A stretch of DNA of 13,851 nucleotides from an uncultured Pseudomonadota bacterium (lineage in GTDB: Bacteria > Pseudomonadota > Gammaproteobacteria > Burkholderiales > SG8-39): NCBI GenBank assembly GCA_903864555.1, contig CAIPGJ010000041.1, positions 1 to 13,851 of the forward strand. Direction: 5' to 3'. The notes beneath the pieces are model-generated. The model was not told the origin of the DNA and searched no databases. It saw only the letters and a program-made list of their open reading frames with translations. Position numbers and translations under genes: made by a program. Positions 7,488-13,851 of the stretch are shown piece after piece (positions within the stretch are counted from its first letter, which is position 1; each line of letters opens with the position of its first letter).

Positions 7488-8107
7488 GAACGCGCATCAA
7501 GATTTGCGGTATCACCCGGCTGGAAGACGCCCGTGCGGCCATCGCCAACGGGGTCGATGCGCTCGGCTTCATCTTCTGGGAGCCCAGTCCACGCTACATT
7601 GTCCCGGAGTTGGCGCGCTCCCTGGTGGCCGAAGCCGGCCCCTTTGTTGTCACCGTTGGTGTGTTCGTCAACCCCAGCAGCGGCGAGGTTGAGCGTGCGC
7701 TCAGAGGGAGCGGCATCTCCATGCTGCAGTTTCACGGCGATGAAAGCCCGGAATTCTGCGCATCCTTCGGCCGGCCTTATCTGAAGGCTTTCAAGCCTGC
7801 AAAGGAGGTCGATTTGATAAAATCAGCGTCACGTCATGAGGCCGCCGCCGGCTGGCTGTTTGACGCCTTCGACGACCGACAGGTCGGTGGTACGGGCGAG
7901 ACTTTCGACTGGAGTCTGGTGCCGCGTCCGCTGGCTCGTCCGCTGGTATTGTCCGGCGGGCTGGACGTGGACAACATCGCAAGGGCGGTGCGTGAAGTGC
8001 GCCCGTATGCGGTCGACGTCTCCAGTGGCGTGGAAGTCGCCAAGGGCATCAAGGATGCCGCGAAAATCGCGGCATTCGTTCAAGGAGTACGCAATGCAGA
8101 TCAATGA
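7484..8107 (+). CDS. trpF: Phosphoribosylanthranilate isomerase
   Basis: TrpF converts N-(5-phosphoribosyl)anthranilate to the carboxyphenylamino deoxyribulose phosphate in tryptophan synthesis. The ATG at 7484, overlapping the truA stop, gives 207 residues, a normal size for a stand-alone TIM-barrel TrpF (in E. coli it is fused to TrpC). A TTG at 7472 would add four residues but is less likely. The general base is C8 in KICGITR and the general acid D127 in LFDAFDD, followed by GGTGETFDW; these align one residue off from the Thermotoga enzyme (C7, D126). The C-terminal phosphate-binding part LSGGLDVDN is intact. It overlaps trpB by 14 nt. Confidence 0.97.
   Translation: MRTRIKICGITRLEDARAAIANGVDALGFIFWEPSPRYIVPELARSLVAEAGPFVVTVGVFVNPSSGEVERALRGSGISMLQFHGDESPEFCASFGRPYLKAFKPAKEVDLIKSASRHEAAAGWLFDAFDDRQVGGTGETFDWSLVPRPLARPLVLSGGLDVDNIARAVREVRPYAVDVSSGVEVAKGIKDAAKIAAFVQGVRNADQ
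8082..8087 (+). promoter_or_regulatory. trpB ribosome binding site inside the trpF end
   Basis: AAGGAG lies 6 nt before ATG 8094 and within trpF coding sequence. It supports this ATG rather than the next Met codon nine residues later. Confidence 0.8.
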
Positions 8108-9305
8108 CCTCCCGTACAACATGCCGGATGCCAAGGGGCATTTCGGTCCCTACGGCGGCGTGTTCGTGTCGGAGACGCTCATCCATGCCCTCGAGGAGCT
8201 GAAGGCCGTCTACGCGGAATGCCGCGCCGACCCTGCCTTCATGGCGGAATTCCGCCGTGACCTCAAGCATTACGTCGGCCGGCCCAGTCCTGTCTATCAT
8301 GCTGAACGCTGGTCATCCTTGCTCGGCGGGGCGCAGATCTACCTCAAGCGCGAAGACCTCAACCACACCGGCGCCCACAAGATCAACAACACCGTTGGCC
8401 AGGCCATGGTGGCGCGGCGCATGGGCAAGCCGCGCGTGATTGCCGAAACCGGCGCCGGACAGCATGGCGTGGCAACGGCCACGGTGGCTGCGCGTTACGG
8501 CATGGAGTGCGTGGTCTACATGGGCAGCGAGGACGTGAAGCGCCAGGCCGCCAATGTCTACCGCATGAAGCTGCTGGGCGCGACCGTGGTGCCGGTGGAG
8601 TCCGGATCGCGCACCCTCAAGGATGCGCTGAACGAAGCCATGCGTGACTGGGTCACCAATGTCTCGAATACGTTCTACATCATCGGCACGGTGGCAGGTC
8701 CGCATCCCTATCCGATGATCGTGCGCGACTTCCAGGCGGTGATCGGCGAGGAGTGCCTGGAGCAGATGCCCGAGCTGACCGGACGCCAGCCGGATGCCGT
8801 GATCGCCTGCGTCGGCGGCGGCTCCAATGCCATGGGTATCTTCCATCCCTACATCGACCACCACGAGGTGCGCCTGATTGGCGTGGAAGCGGCCGGTGAG
8901 GGGCTGTCCACCGGGCGCCACGCCGCCTCGCTGACGCTGGGCAGGCCGGGTGTGCTGCACGGCAATCGCACCTATCTGCTGCAAAATACCGACGGCCAGA
9001 TCATCGACACGCATTCGATCTCGGCCGGCCTGGATTATCCCGGCGTCGGCCCCGAGCACGCCTGGCTGAAGGACAGCCATCGCGCAGAATACGTCACCAT
9101 CACCGACGAGGAGGCACTGCGTGCCTTCCATGACCTGTGCCGTTACGAGGGCATCATTCCGGCATTGGAATCGAGCCATGCCCTGGCCCATGCGGCCAAG
9201 CTGGCGCCGACCCTGGCCAAAGACAAAATCCTGCTGGTGAATCTCTCGGGCCGTGGCGACAAGGACATGCACACGGTGGCCGAGCATTCCGGCATCCAGT
9301 TCTGA
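8094..9305 (+). CDS. trpB: Tryptophan synthase beta chain
   Basis: TrpB condenses indole with serine, using pyridoxal phosphate, in the alpha2-beta2 tryptophan synthase complex. It has 403 residues, close to the usual 397-405. The PLP-binding lysine is K96 in GAHKINN and the catalytic glutamate is E118 in ETGAGQHG, 22 residues apart as in the enterobacterial enzyme (K87, E109). The glycine-rich phosphate cup [10 protein letters not shown] is present. ATG 8094 is backed by AAGGAG; the reading frame overlaps trpF by 14 nt. Its partner trpA lies about 840 nt downstream, with a methyltransferase gene in between. Confidence 0.98.
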   Translation: MQINDLPYNMPDAKGHFGPYGGVFVSETLIHALEELKAVYAECRADPAFMAEFRRDLKHYVGRPSPVYHAERWSSLLGGAQIYLKREDLNHTGAHKINNTVGQAMVARRMGKPRVIAETGAGQHGVATATVAARYGMECVVYMGSEDVKRQAANVYRMKLLGATVVPVESGSRTLKDALNEAMRDWVTNVSNTFYIIGTVAGPHPYPMIVRDFQAVIGEECLEQMPELTGRQPDAVIACVGGGSNAMGIFHPYIDHHEVRLIGVEAAGEGLSTGRHAASLTLGRPGVLHGNRTYLLQNTDGQIIDTHSISAGLDYPGVGPEHAWLKDSHRAEYVTITDEEALRAFHDLCRYEGIIPALESSHALAHAAKLAPTLAKDKILLVNLSGRGDKDMHTVAEHSGIQF

Positions 9306-9328
9306 GCACCGACCGCCCGCCCGCCCAA

Positions 9329-10138
9329 TTGAAGGCCTCTCTGCACAACCAGGATTTCTTCGCTGGCATCAGCGGGATGGCCGATGCCAGCGTCGATCTG
9401 GTGATCGCCGACCCGCCTTACGGCCTGGGCAAGGACTATGGCAATGATTCGGATTGCCTGACCGGCACAGAGTACATCGACTTCAGCCGGCGCTGGATGG
9501 AGGCCATCCTGCCCAAGATGAAACCCACGGCCAGCCTGTACGTGTTTCTGTCCTGGCAGCACAGTCCGGAGGTGTTCAGTCTGCTGAAGACGCGCATGCA
9601 GATGGTCAACGAGATCATCTGGGACAGGCGCGTGCCCTCCATGGGCGGCAGCACACGGAAGTTTTCCTCGGTGCACGACACCATCGGCTTGTTTGCCCGC
9701 AGCCGCAATTACTACTTCCATCTGGACAGCGTGCGCATCCCCTACGATGCCGAGACCAAGAAGGCGCGCAGCCGATCCATCTTCGTCGGCCACAAATGGC
9801 TGGAAATGGGTTACAACCCCAAGGATTTGTGGAGCGTGCCGCGCCTGCATGCGCAGGACCCGGAACGTGAGGCCCACCCGACGCAGAAGCCACTCGCGAT
9901 CGTCGAGCGCATGGTGCTGGCGAGTTGTCCGCCCGGCGGGCTGGTGCTGGATCCCTTCATGGGATCGGGCACGGTGGCCGAAGCCGCGCTCCTGCACGGC
10001 CGCAGCGTCGCTGGTTTTGAACTGAATCCCGATTATTTTGAAGTCGCCCGGCAGCGAGTTGCCAGGTTCACCGAGCAAGACGGCCCCGCCACGGCAGGCC
10101 GCATACCAGGGAAGGGGCAGGGCGCAGTTTCGGCCTGA
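9329..10138 (+). CDS. Beta-class DNA methyltransferase (N6-adenine or N4-cytosine), orphan
   Basis: It transfers a methyl group from S-adenosylmethionine to an exocyclic amino group in DNA. Counting from TTG 9329 (269 residues), motif IV is DPPYGLG at residue 28, HPTQKP is at 183-188, and the AdoMet-binding motif I DPFMGSG is at 208-214, followed by GFELN. The order catalytic motif first, AdoMet motif last, is the beta class (N6_N4_Mtase family). DPPY favours adenine over cytosine but does not prove it. There is no ATG or GTG near the N terminus: options are CTG 9302 (overlapping the trpB stop), TTG 9329, CTG 9341 after GAAGG, or ATG 9377, which would lose the conserved LHNQDFF segment. The start is therefore uncertain. 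No restriction endonuclease gene is in the window. Confidence 0.85.
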   Translation: MKASLHNQDFFAGISGMADASVDLVIADPPYGLGKDYGNDSDCLTGTEYIDFSRRWMEAILPKMKPTASLYVFLSWQHSPEVFSLLKTRMQMVNEIIWDRRVPSMGGSTRKFSSVHDTIGLFARSRNYYFHLDSVRIPYDAETKKARSRSIFVGHKWLEMGYNPKDLWSVPRLHAQDPEREAHPTQKPLAIVERMVLASCPPGGLVLDPFMGSGTVAEAALLHGRSVAGFELNPDYFEVARQRVARFTEQDGPATAGRIPGKGQGAVSA

Positions 10139-10144
10139 CACAGC

Positions 10145-10951
10145 ATGTCCAGAATTCAGTCGACATTTGCACGCCTCAAGCTCAGCGGCCGCAAGGCCCT
10201 GGTGCCTTTCGTCACTGCCGGTGACCCGTCGCCTGCCATTACCGTTCCCCTGATGCACGCCATGGCCGATGCCGGTGCCGACATCATCGAACTGGGGGTG
10301 CCGTTCTCTGATCCCATGGCCGACGGCCCGGTGATACAACGGGCCGGCGAGCGTGCGCTCAGGCAGGGCGTGGGTCTGGCCCAGGTGCTGGCTTTGGTGG
10401 CCGAGTTCCGCAAGCGCGATGCGGACACGCCCATCGTCCTCATGGGCTATGCCAATCCCATCGAAGCCATGGGCACCGATACCTTTGCCGGCGCGGCACA
10501 GGCGGCGGGCGTCGATGGACTCATCGTGGTGGACTACCCCCCGGAGGAGTCGGAGTCCTTTGCGCAGACGGTAAAGTCCCTCGGCATGGACCTCATCTTC
10601 CTGCTCGCCCCCACCTCCACCGATGAGCGTGTCGAGCTGGTGGCCCGGCTGGCCAGCGGCTACATCTACTACGTGTCGCTCAAGGGCATCACCGGTGCCA
10701 GCCATTTGGATCTGGACAGCGTGGCGGCCAACATCAGCCGCATCCGTCAGCGCACCGACCTGCCGGTCGGCGTGGGATTCGGCATCCGCGATGGCGCCAC
10801 CGCACGCGCCATCTGCAGCGTGGCAGACGCGGCCATCATCGGCACGCGCATCATCCAGGAAATCGAGGCCGGCACGGCTGAGGATGCGCCAGCCAGGGTG
10901 GCTGCCTTCCTGAAAGACGTGCGCAGCGCCATGGACGGAGGCCAATCATGA
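10145..10951 (+). CDS. trpA: Tryptophan synthase alpha chain
   Basis: TrpA cleaves indole-3-glycerol phosphate to indole and glyceraldehyde 3-phosphate, passing indole to TrpB through a tunnel. The protein has 268 residues, the standard size. The catalytic residues E49 ([13 protein letters not shown]) and D60 (MADGPVIQ) are at the same positions as in Salmonella. The phosphate-binding GVGFGIRDG segment is present. It starts 7 nt after the methyltransferase stop with no strong ribosome binding site, so coupling to upstream translation is likely. Its TGA overlaps the accD ATG (ATGA). Confidence 0.98.
   Translation: MSRIQSTFARLKLSGRKALVPFVTAGDPSPAITVPLMHAMADAGADIIELGVPFSDPMADGPVIQRAGERALRQGVGLAQVLALVAEFRKRDADTPIVLMGYANPIEAMGTDTFAGAAQAAGVDGLIVVDYPPEESESFAQTVKSLGMDLIFLLAPTSTDERVELVARLASGYIYYVSLKGITGASHLDLDSVAANISRIRQRTDLPVGVGFGIRDGATARAICSVADAAIIGTRIIQEIEAGTAEDAPARVAAFLKDVRSAMDGGQS
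10937..10941 (+). promoter_or_regulatory. accD ribosome binding site within trpA
   Basis: GGAGG lies 6 nt before the accD ATG (10948), inside the last codons of trpA. It allows efficient initiation in addition to coupling through the ATGA overlap. Confidence 0.75.
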
Positions 10952-11823
10952 GCTGGTTGCAGAAACTGCTGCCGCCGAAGATCAATCGCACTGGCCAGCT
11001 CCAGGGGGCCCGCAAGACCGTGCCTGAGGGGCTGTGGAGCAAGTGTGCCTCTTGCGGCGAGGTGCTCTACGCCACCGACCTGGAAAAGAACTTCAATGTC
11101 TGCCCCAAGTGTTGCCACCATCATCGCATCGCAGGGCGTACGCGTCTGGATCTGCTGCTTGATCCGGAAGGGCGTTTCGAAATCGGTGCTGAAGTGCTGC
11201 CCATCGACAGCCTCAAGTTCAAGGACAGCAAGCGTTACCCGGACCGTCTGACGGAAGCCGCGAACAACTCCGGCGAGACCGAGGCGTTGGTGGTGATACA
11301 GGGGGCGATCAAGACCATCCCGGCGGTGGCCGCGGTGCTCGATTTCGACTTCATGGCCGGCACCATGGGTTCGGTGGTGGGGGAGCGCTTCGTGCGCGGC
11401 GTGCACGCCTGCCTCGACAACCAGATGGCCTTCATCTGCTTTACCGCCAGCGGCGGGGCCCGCATGCAGGAAGGCATGCTGTCCCTGATGCAGATGGCCA
11501 AGACCACGGCGGCGCTGACCAAGCTGTCGCAGCGGCGCCTGCCTTTCATCTCGGTGTTGACCGATCCCACCACCGGGGGCGTCTCGGCAAGCTTTGCCTT
11601 CCTCGGCGATGTGGTGCTCGCAGAACCCAGGGCGCTGATCGGTTTTGCCGGGCCGCGAGTGATCGAGCAGACCGTGCGCGAAAAACTTCCCGAAGGTTTC
11701 CAGCGTTCGGAATTCCTGCTCGAGAAGGGCGCCATCGACATGATCATCGACCGACGCCAGATGCGTGACAAGCTGGCACAGCTGCTCACGCTGCTGCTCA
11801 GGCTGCCGCCGGCGGCTAACTAG
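10948..11823 (+). CDS. accD: Acetyl-CoA carboxylase carboxyltransferase subunit beta
   Basis: AccD pairs with AccA to move the carboxyl group from biotin-BCCP to acetyl-CoA, making malonyl-CoA for fatty acid synthesis. It has 291 residues. The N-terminal C4 zinc ribbon is complete: C33 and C36 (KCASCGE), C52 and C55 (VCPKCC). The crotonase-like carboxyltransferase core includes SGGARMQEG from residue 168. It follows trpA with a 4-nt overlap and ends 35 nt before folC. accA is not in the window, as is normal. Confidence 0.98.
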   Translation: MSWLQKLLPPKINRTGQLQGARKTVPEGLWSKCASCGEVLYATDLEKNFNVCPKCCHHHRIAGRTRLDLLLDPEGRFEIGAEVLPIDSLKFKDSKRYPDRLTEAANNSGETEALVVIQGAIKTIPAVAAVLDFDFMAGTMGSVVGERFVRGVHACLDNQMAFICFTASGGARMQEGMLSLMQMAKTTAALTKLSQRRLPFISVLTDPTTGGVSASFAFLGDVVLAEPRALIGFAGPRVIEQTVREKLPEGFQRSEFLLEKGAIDMIIDRRQMRDKLAQLLTLLLRLPPAAN

Positions 11824-11858
11824 AACAAGATCGCCGGGCCCCCGGGCACCGGACAGAC

Positions 11859-13163
11859 ATGCCAACAAGAAATCTGCAAGAGTGGCTGGCCTACATCGAG
11901 CGCCAGAATCCCAAGACCATCGAACTGGGCCTGGAACGCATTGCGCGTGTGCGCGATGCCATGGCCGCCGCAGGGGGCCGACCGTCCTTTGCCGGGCGCA
12001 TCATCACGGTGGGCGGCACCAACGGCAAGGGTTCCACCTGCGCCATGCTGGAGGCCATTTTGCTGGCGGCCGGCTACCGCGTCGGCCTTTACACGTCGCC
12101 GCACCTGCTGCATTACAACGAGCGCGTTCGCGTCAATGGACAGCCAGCCGCCGACGAGTCGCTCGCCGCCGCATTCGGGCGGGTGGAAGCCGCGCGCGCC
12201 GGGATGTCCGATGAGCCGGTGCAGCTCACCTATTTCGAATTCGGCACGCTGGCTGCCTGGGACCTGTTCCTGGATGAAGGCCTGGACGTGCTGATACTGG
12301 AAGTGGGCCTGGGCGGGCGGCTGGATGCCGTCAATGCATTCGACAGCGACTGCGCCATCATCACCAGTATCGACATGGACCACATGGATTACCTTGGCGA
12401 CACGCGTGAAAAGATCGGCGCCGAGAAAGCCGGCATCTTCCGCGCCGGGAGACCTGCCATCGTCGGTGATCCCGCGCCGCCGGCCAGTGTCATCGAACAT
12501 GCCAGGCGCATCGGCGCTGACCTGCAACTGGCCGGCCGGGATTTCGGTCATCGCGGCGATCGCCAGCAGTGGCAGTTCTGGGGGCGTGCCGGCAAGCGCT
12601 CGGCGATGGCCTATCCCGCCCTGCGTGGGGTCAACCAGCTGCTCAATGCCTCTGCAGCCCTGGCGGCGCTCGGTGTGCTGAGGAACGAGCTGCCTGTGGG
12701 CATGAACCAGATTCGGCTCGGGCTGGCGACCGTTGAATTGCCCGGGCGCTTCCAGGTGCTGCCGGGCCGGCCAGCGGTGATCCTCGACGTGGCGCACAAC
12801 CCGCATGCTGCGGCGGTGCTCTCGGAGAACCTCTCCAGCATGGGCTTCTTTCCCGAAACGCATGCCGTATTCGGCATGCTCGCCGACAAGGACATCGGTG
12901 GGGTCTGCCGCGTGCTGCACAAGCGCATCGATCACTGGCACTTGACGCCGCTGCCGGGACCGCGCGGCACCAGTGCGGAGGCCCTGGAGAAAATCATCCG
13001 CGATAGTGGTGCCGCGGGCACTGTGACCCGTCATGCCAGCCCTCGTGTAGCCTTTGCTGCGGCGCGGGGTAAGGCAGGGGAGGGTGATAGAATCATCGTC
13101 TTTGGTTCCTTCATGACCGTCGCTGATGTCATGGCTGCACAGGCCGGAAAGAAGCCGTCGTGA
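11859..13163 (+). CDS. folC: Dihydrofolate synthase / folylpolyglutamate synthase
   Basis: FolC adds glutamate to dihydropteroate and further glutamates to folates, using ATP. The 434 residues are the usual length. The P-loop is GGTNGKGST (residues 52-60); the Mur-ligase family motif with SIDMDHMDYLG and EKAGIF follows near residues 169-193; the C-terminal domain contains DVAHNPHAA. ATG 11859 has only a weak GGACA ahead of it. The gene ends in two tandem in-frame stops (TGATGA, 13161-13166). In E. coli folC has the same neighbours (accD before, dedD after). Confidence 0.97.
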   Translation: MPTRNLQEWLAYIERQNPKTIELGLERIARVRDAMAAAGGRPSFAGRIITVGGTNGKGSTCAMLEAILLAAGYRVGLYTSPHLLHYNERVRVNGQPAADESLAAAFGRVEAARAGMSDEPVQLTYFEFGTLAAWDLFLDEGLDVLILEVGLGGRLDAVNAFDSDCAIITSIDMDHMDYLGDTREKIGAEKAGIFRAGRPAIVGDPAPPASVIEHARRIGADLQLAGRDFGHRGDRQQWQFWGRAGKRSAMAYPALRGVNQLLNASAALAALGVLRNELPVGMNQIRLGLATVELPGRFQVLPGRPAVILDVAHNPHAAAVLSENLSSMGFFPETHAVFGMLADKDIGGVCRVLHKRIDHWHLTPLPGPRGTSAEALEKIIRDSGAAGTVTRHASPRVAFAAARGKAGEGDRIIVFGSFMTVADVMAAQAGKKPS

Positions 13164-13199
13164 TGAACCGTCCCCCTGACCGCAATTGGCGATACTAAT

Positions 13200-13851
13200 T
13201 TGGCAGACAGCCAGGATGCTATCGAACTGAGACGCCGTGCGCGGCGGCGCCTGGTGGGCGCAATCGCGCTGGTGGTGTTCATGGTCATCGCCCTGCCTAT
13301 CGTGCTGGACCGCGAACCCAAGCCGGTGTCGCAGGAACTCACCATCCAGATACCCAGCCAGGATGCCGGCCGGTTCGCCAGCCGTGTCGCGCCACCCGAG
13401 CCTCCCCCGGTTGCGCCGGCTGCCGATGGTGGGGCTCCTGCCGCCGGTGCGCCGGCAGCGCCGGTGGCCGTAACGCCTCTGGCTGCACCTGCAGAACCCG
13501 CGCAGGCGAGGTCTGACAAGTCCGATAAAGCCGAAGCGACGCCCTCAGCCAGATCCGCAGCGGGGCCGTCCACGGCAGACAAGCCCGAGGCGGCAAGGTC
13601 CGAACCGGCTGCACTAAAGCCCAGGCCCGAAGCTGCGCCCGCGCCGTTTGCCAAAAGCGAGAAACCCGCAGCAGCGCCAGCGGCAAAGGAAGTGAAACCT
13701 GAGCCGACCAAGGCGGAAGCCCCTAAAGCTGACGGGGCCAAAGCTGAGGCGTCCAAAGCGGAATTGGCCAATGCGGAAGTGCCAAAAGCTGAAGCACCGA
13801 AGTCGGAGGCTGTCTATGCCGTGCCGCTTGGCCTGTTCAGCAAGCCCGACA
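13200..13851 (+). CDS. SPOR-domain inner-membrane protein, DedD-like (3' end outside window)
   Basis: About 217 codons are present and the frame is open at the window end. From TTG 13200 it reads LADSQDAIELRRRARRRL (first residue read as Met), then one membrane helix (about residues 19-37, VGAIALVVFMVIALPIV), then DREPKPVSQELTIQIPSQDAG, a sequence typical of betaproteobacterial SPOR proteins. A long Ala/Pro/Lys/Glu-rich periplasmic linker follows, and the last residues (YAVPLGLFSKPD) look like the first strand of a SPOR domain, which binds denuded septal peptidoglycan. Position after folC matches dedD, a cell-division protein in E. coli. The TTG start has no clear ribosome binding site; no ATG or GTG is available ahead of the basic stretch and helix. 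Topology: short cytoplasmic N terminus, periplasmic C terminus. Confidence 0.88.
   Translation, partial: MADSQDAIELRRRARRRLVGAIALVVFMVIALPIVLDREPKPVSQELTIQIPSQDAGRFASRVAPPEPPPVAPAADGGAPAAGAPAAPVAVTPLAAPAEPAQARSDKSDKAEATPSARSAAGPSTADKPEAARSEPAALKPRPEAAPAPFAKSEKPAAAPAAKEVKPEPTKAEAPKADGAKAEASKAELANAEVPKAEAPKSEAVYAVPLGLFSKPD
13710..13814 (+). repeat. 15-bp pentapeptide repeats in the SPOR-protein linker
   Basis: Seven consecutive five-residue units fit (K/N)-(A/S)-(E/D)-x-x: KAEAP, KADGA, KAEAS, KAELA, NAEVP, KAEAP, KSEAV. They run up to the start of the SPOR domain and form a charged periplasmic spacer like that in FimV. Confidence 0.75.

Noticed and set aside
9137..9328. 64-residue N-terminal extension of the methyltransferase from GTG 9137
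   Set aside because: Lies wholly within trpB in another frame or just after it and reads as a shadow; the methyltransferase fold needs only sequence from about 9341 on.
9143..10945. 600-residue open frame on the minus strand across trpB end, methyltransferase and trpA
   Set aside because: It mirrors well-identified + strand genes. Its composition (rich in His, Gly, Arg, Ala, Gln) is the usual antisense shadow of GC-rich coding DNA, with no recognisable domain.
11834..11845. CCGGG / CCCGG inverted repeat between accD and folC
   Set aside because: Only a 2-nt loop and 5-bp GC stem with no T tract; expected by chance in GC-rich DNA.
11820..13034. 404-residue minus-strand open frame opposite folC
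   Set aside because: Antisense shadow of folC; no motifs, and folC has its full set of motifs.

Overview
This window looks like a GC-rich chromosomal segment of a proteobacterium, most likely a betaproteobacterium. The support is gene order and protein style: leuC-leuD-leuB-asd-fimV-truA-trpF, then accD-folC and an inner-membrane SPOR protein. From memory, this order is shared with Pseudomonas (leuB-asd-fimV-truA-trpF-accD-folC-SPOR-cvpA-purF), and E. coli keeps a remnant of it. Carrying trpB, a DNA methyltransferase and trpA between trpF and accD is, to my knowledge, a betaproteobacterial variant. All genes lie on the + strand, and no mobile element, tRNA, rRNA or CRISPR array is visible.

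Region 1 (1-2430) is leucine biosynthesis: the 3' third of leuC, a 42-residue entericidin-like lipoprotein gene, leuD and leuB. Region 2 (2517-3629) is asd, the branch point to lysine, threonine, methionine and diaminopimelate. Region 3 (3842-6571) is fimV, which encodes a large cell-envelope hub protein. Its signal peptide, LysM domain, transmembrane segment and acidic cytoplasmic part are all recognisable. A 16-bp perfect-stem intrinsic terminator follows at 6589-6623.

Region 4 (6690-11823) is tightly packed: truA, trpF, trpB, a beta-class DNA methyltransferase, trpA and accD. Several junctions overlap by 4 to 14 nt, so it is probably one transcript. Region 5 (11859-13851) holds folC and the start of a SPOR-domain protein, which is cut by the window end just as its SPOR domain begins.

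The core genes are ordinary housekeeping enzymes with intact active-site residues. The unusual items are the lipoprotein coupled to leuD, the orphan DNA methyltransferase without an ATG or GTG at its likely start, the repeats in FimV and the SPOR protein, and a strong Shine-Dalgarno sequence with an in-frame TTG in the middle of trpF. I found no convincing entirely new system. The methyltransferase inside the trp operon is the best candidate for under-studied biology. No stretch longer than about 212 bases lacks a gene.
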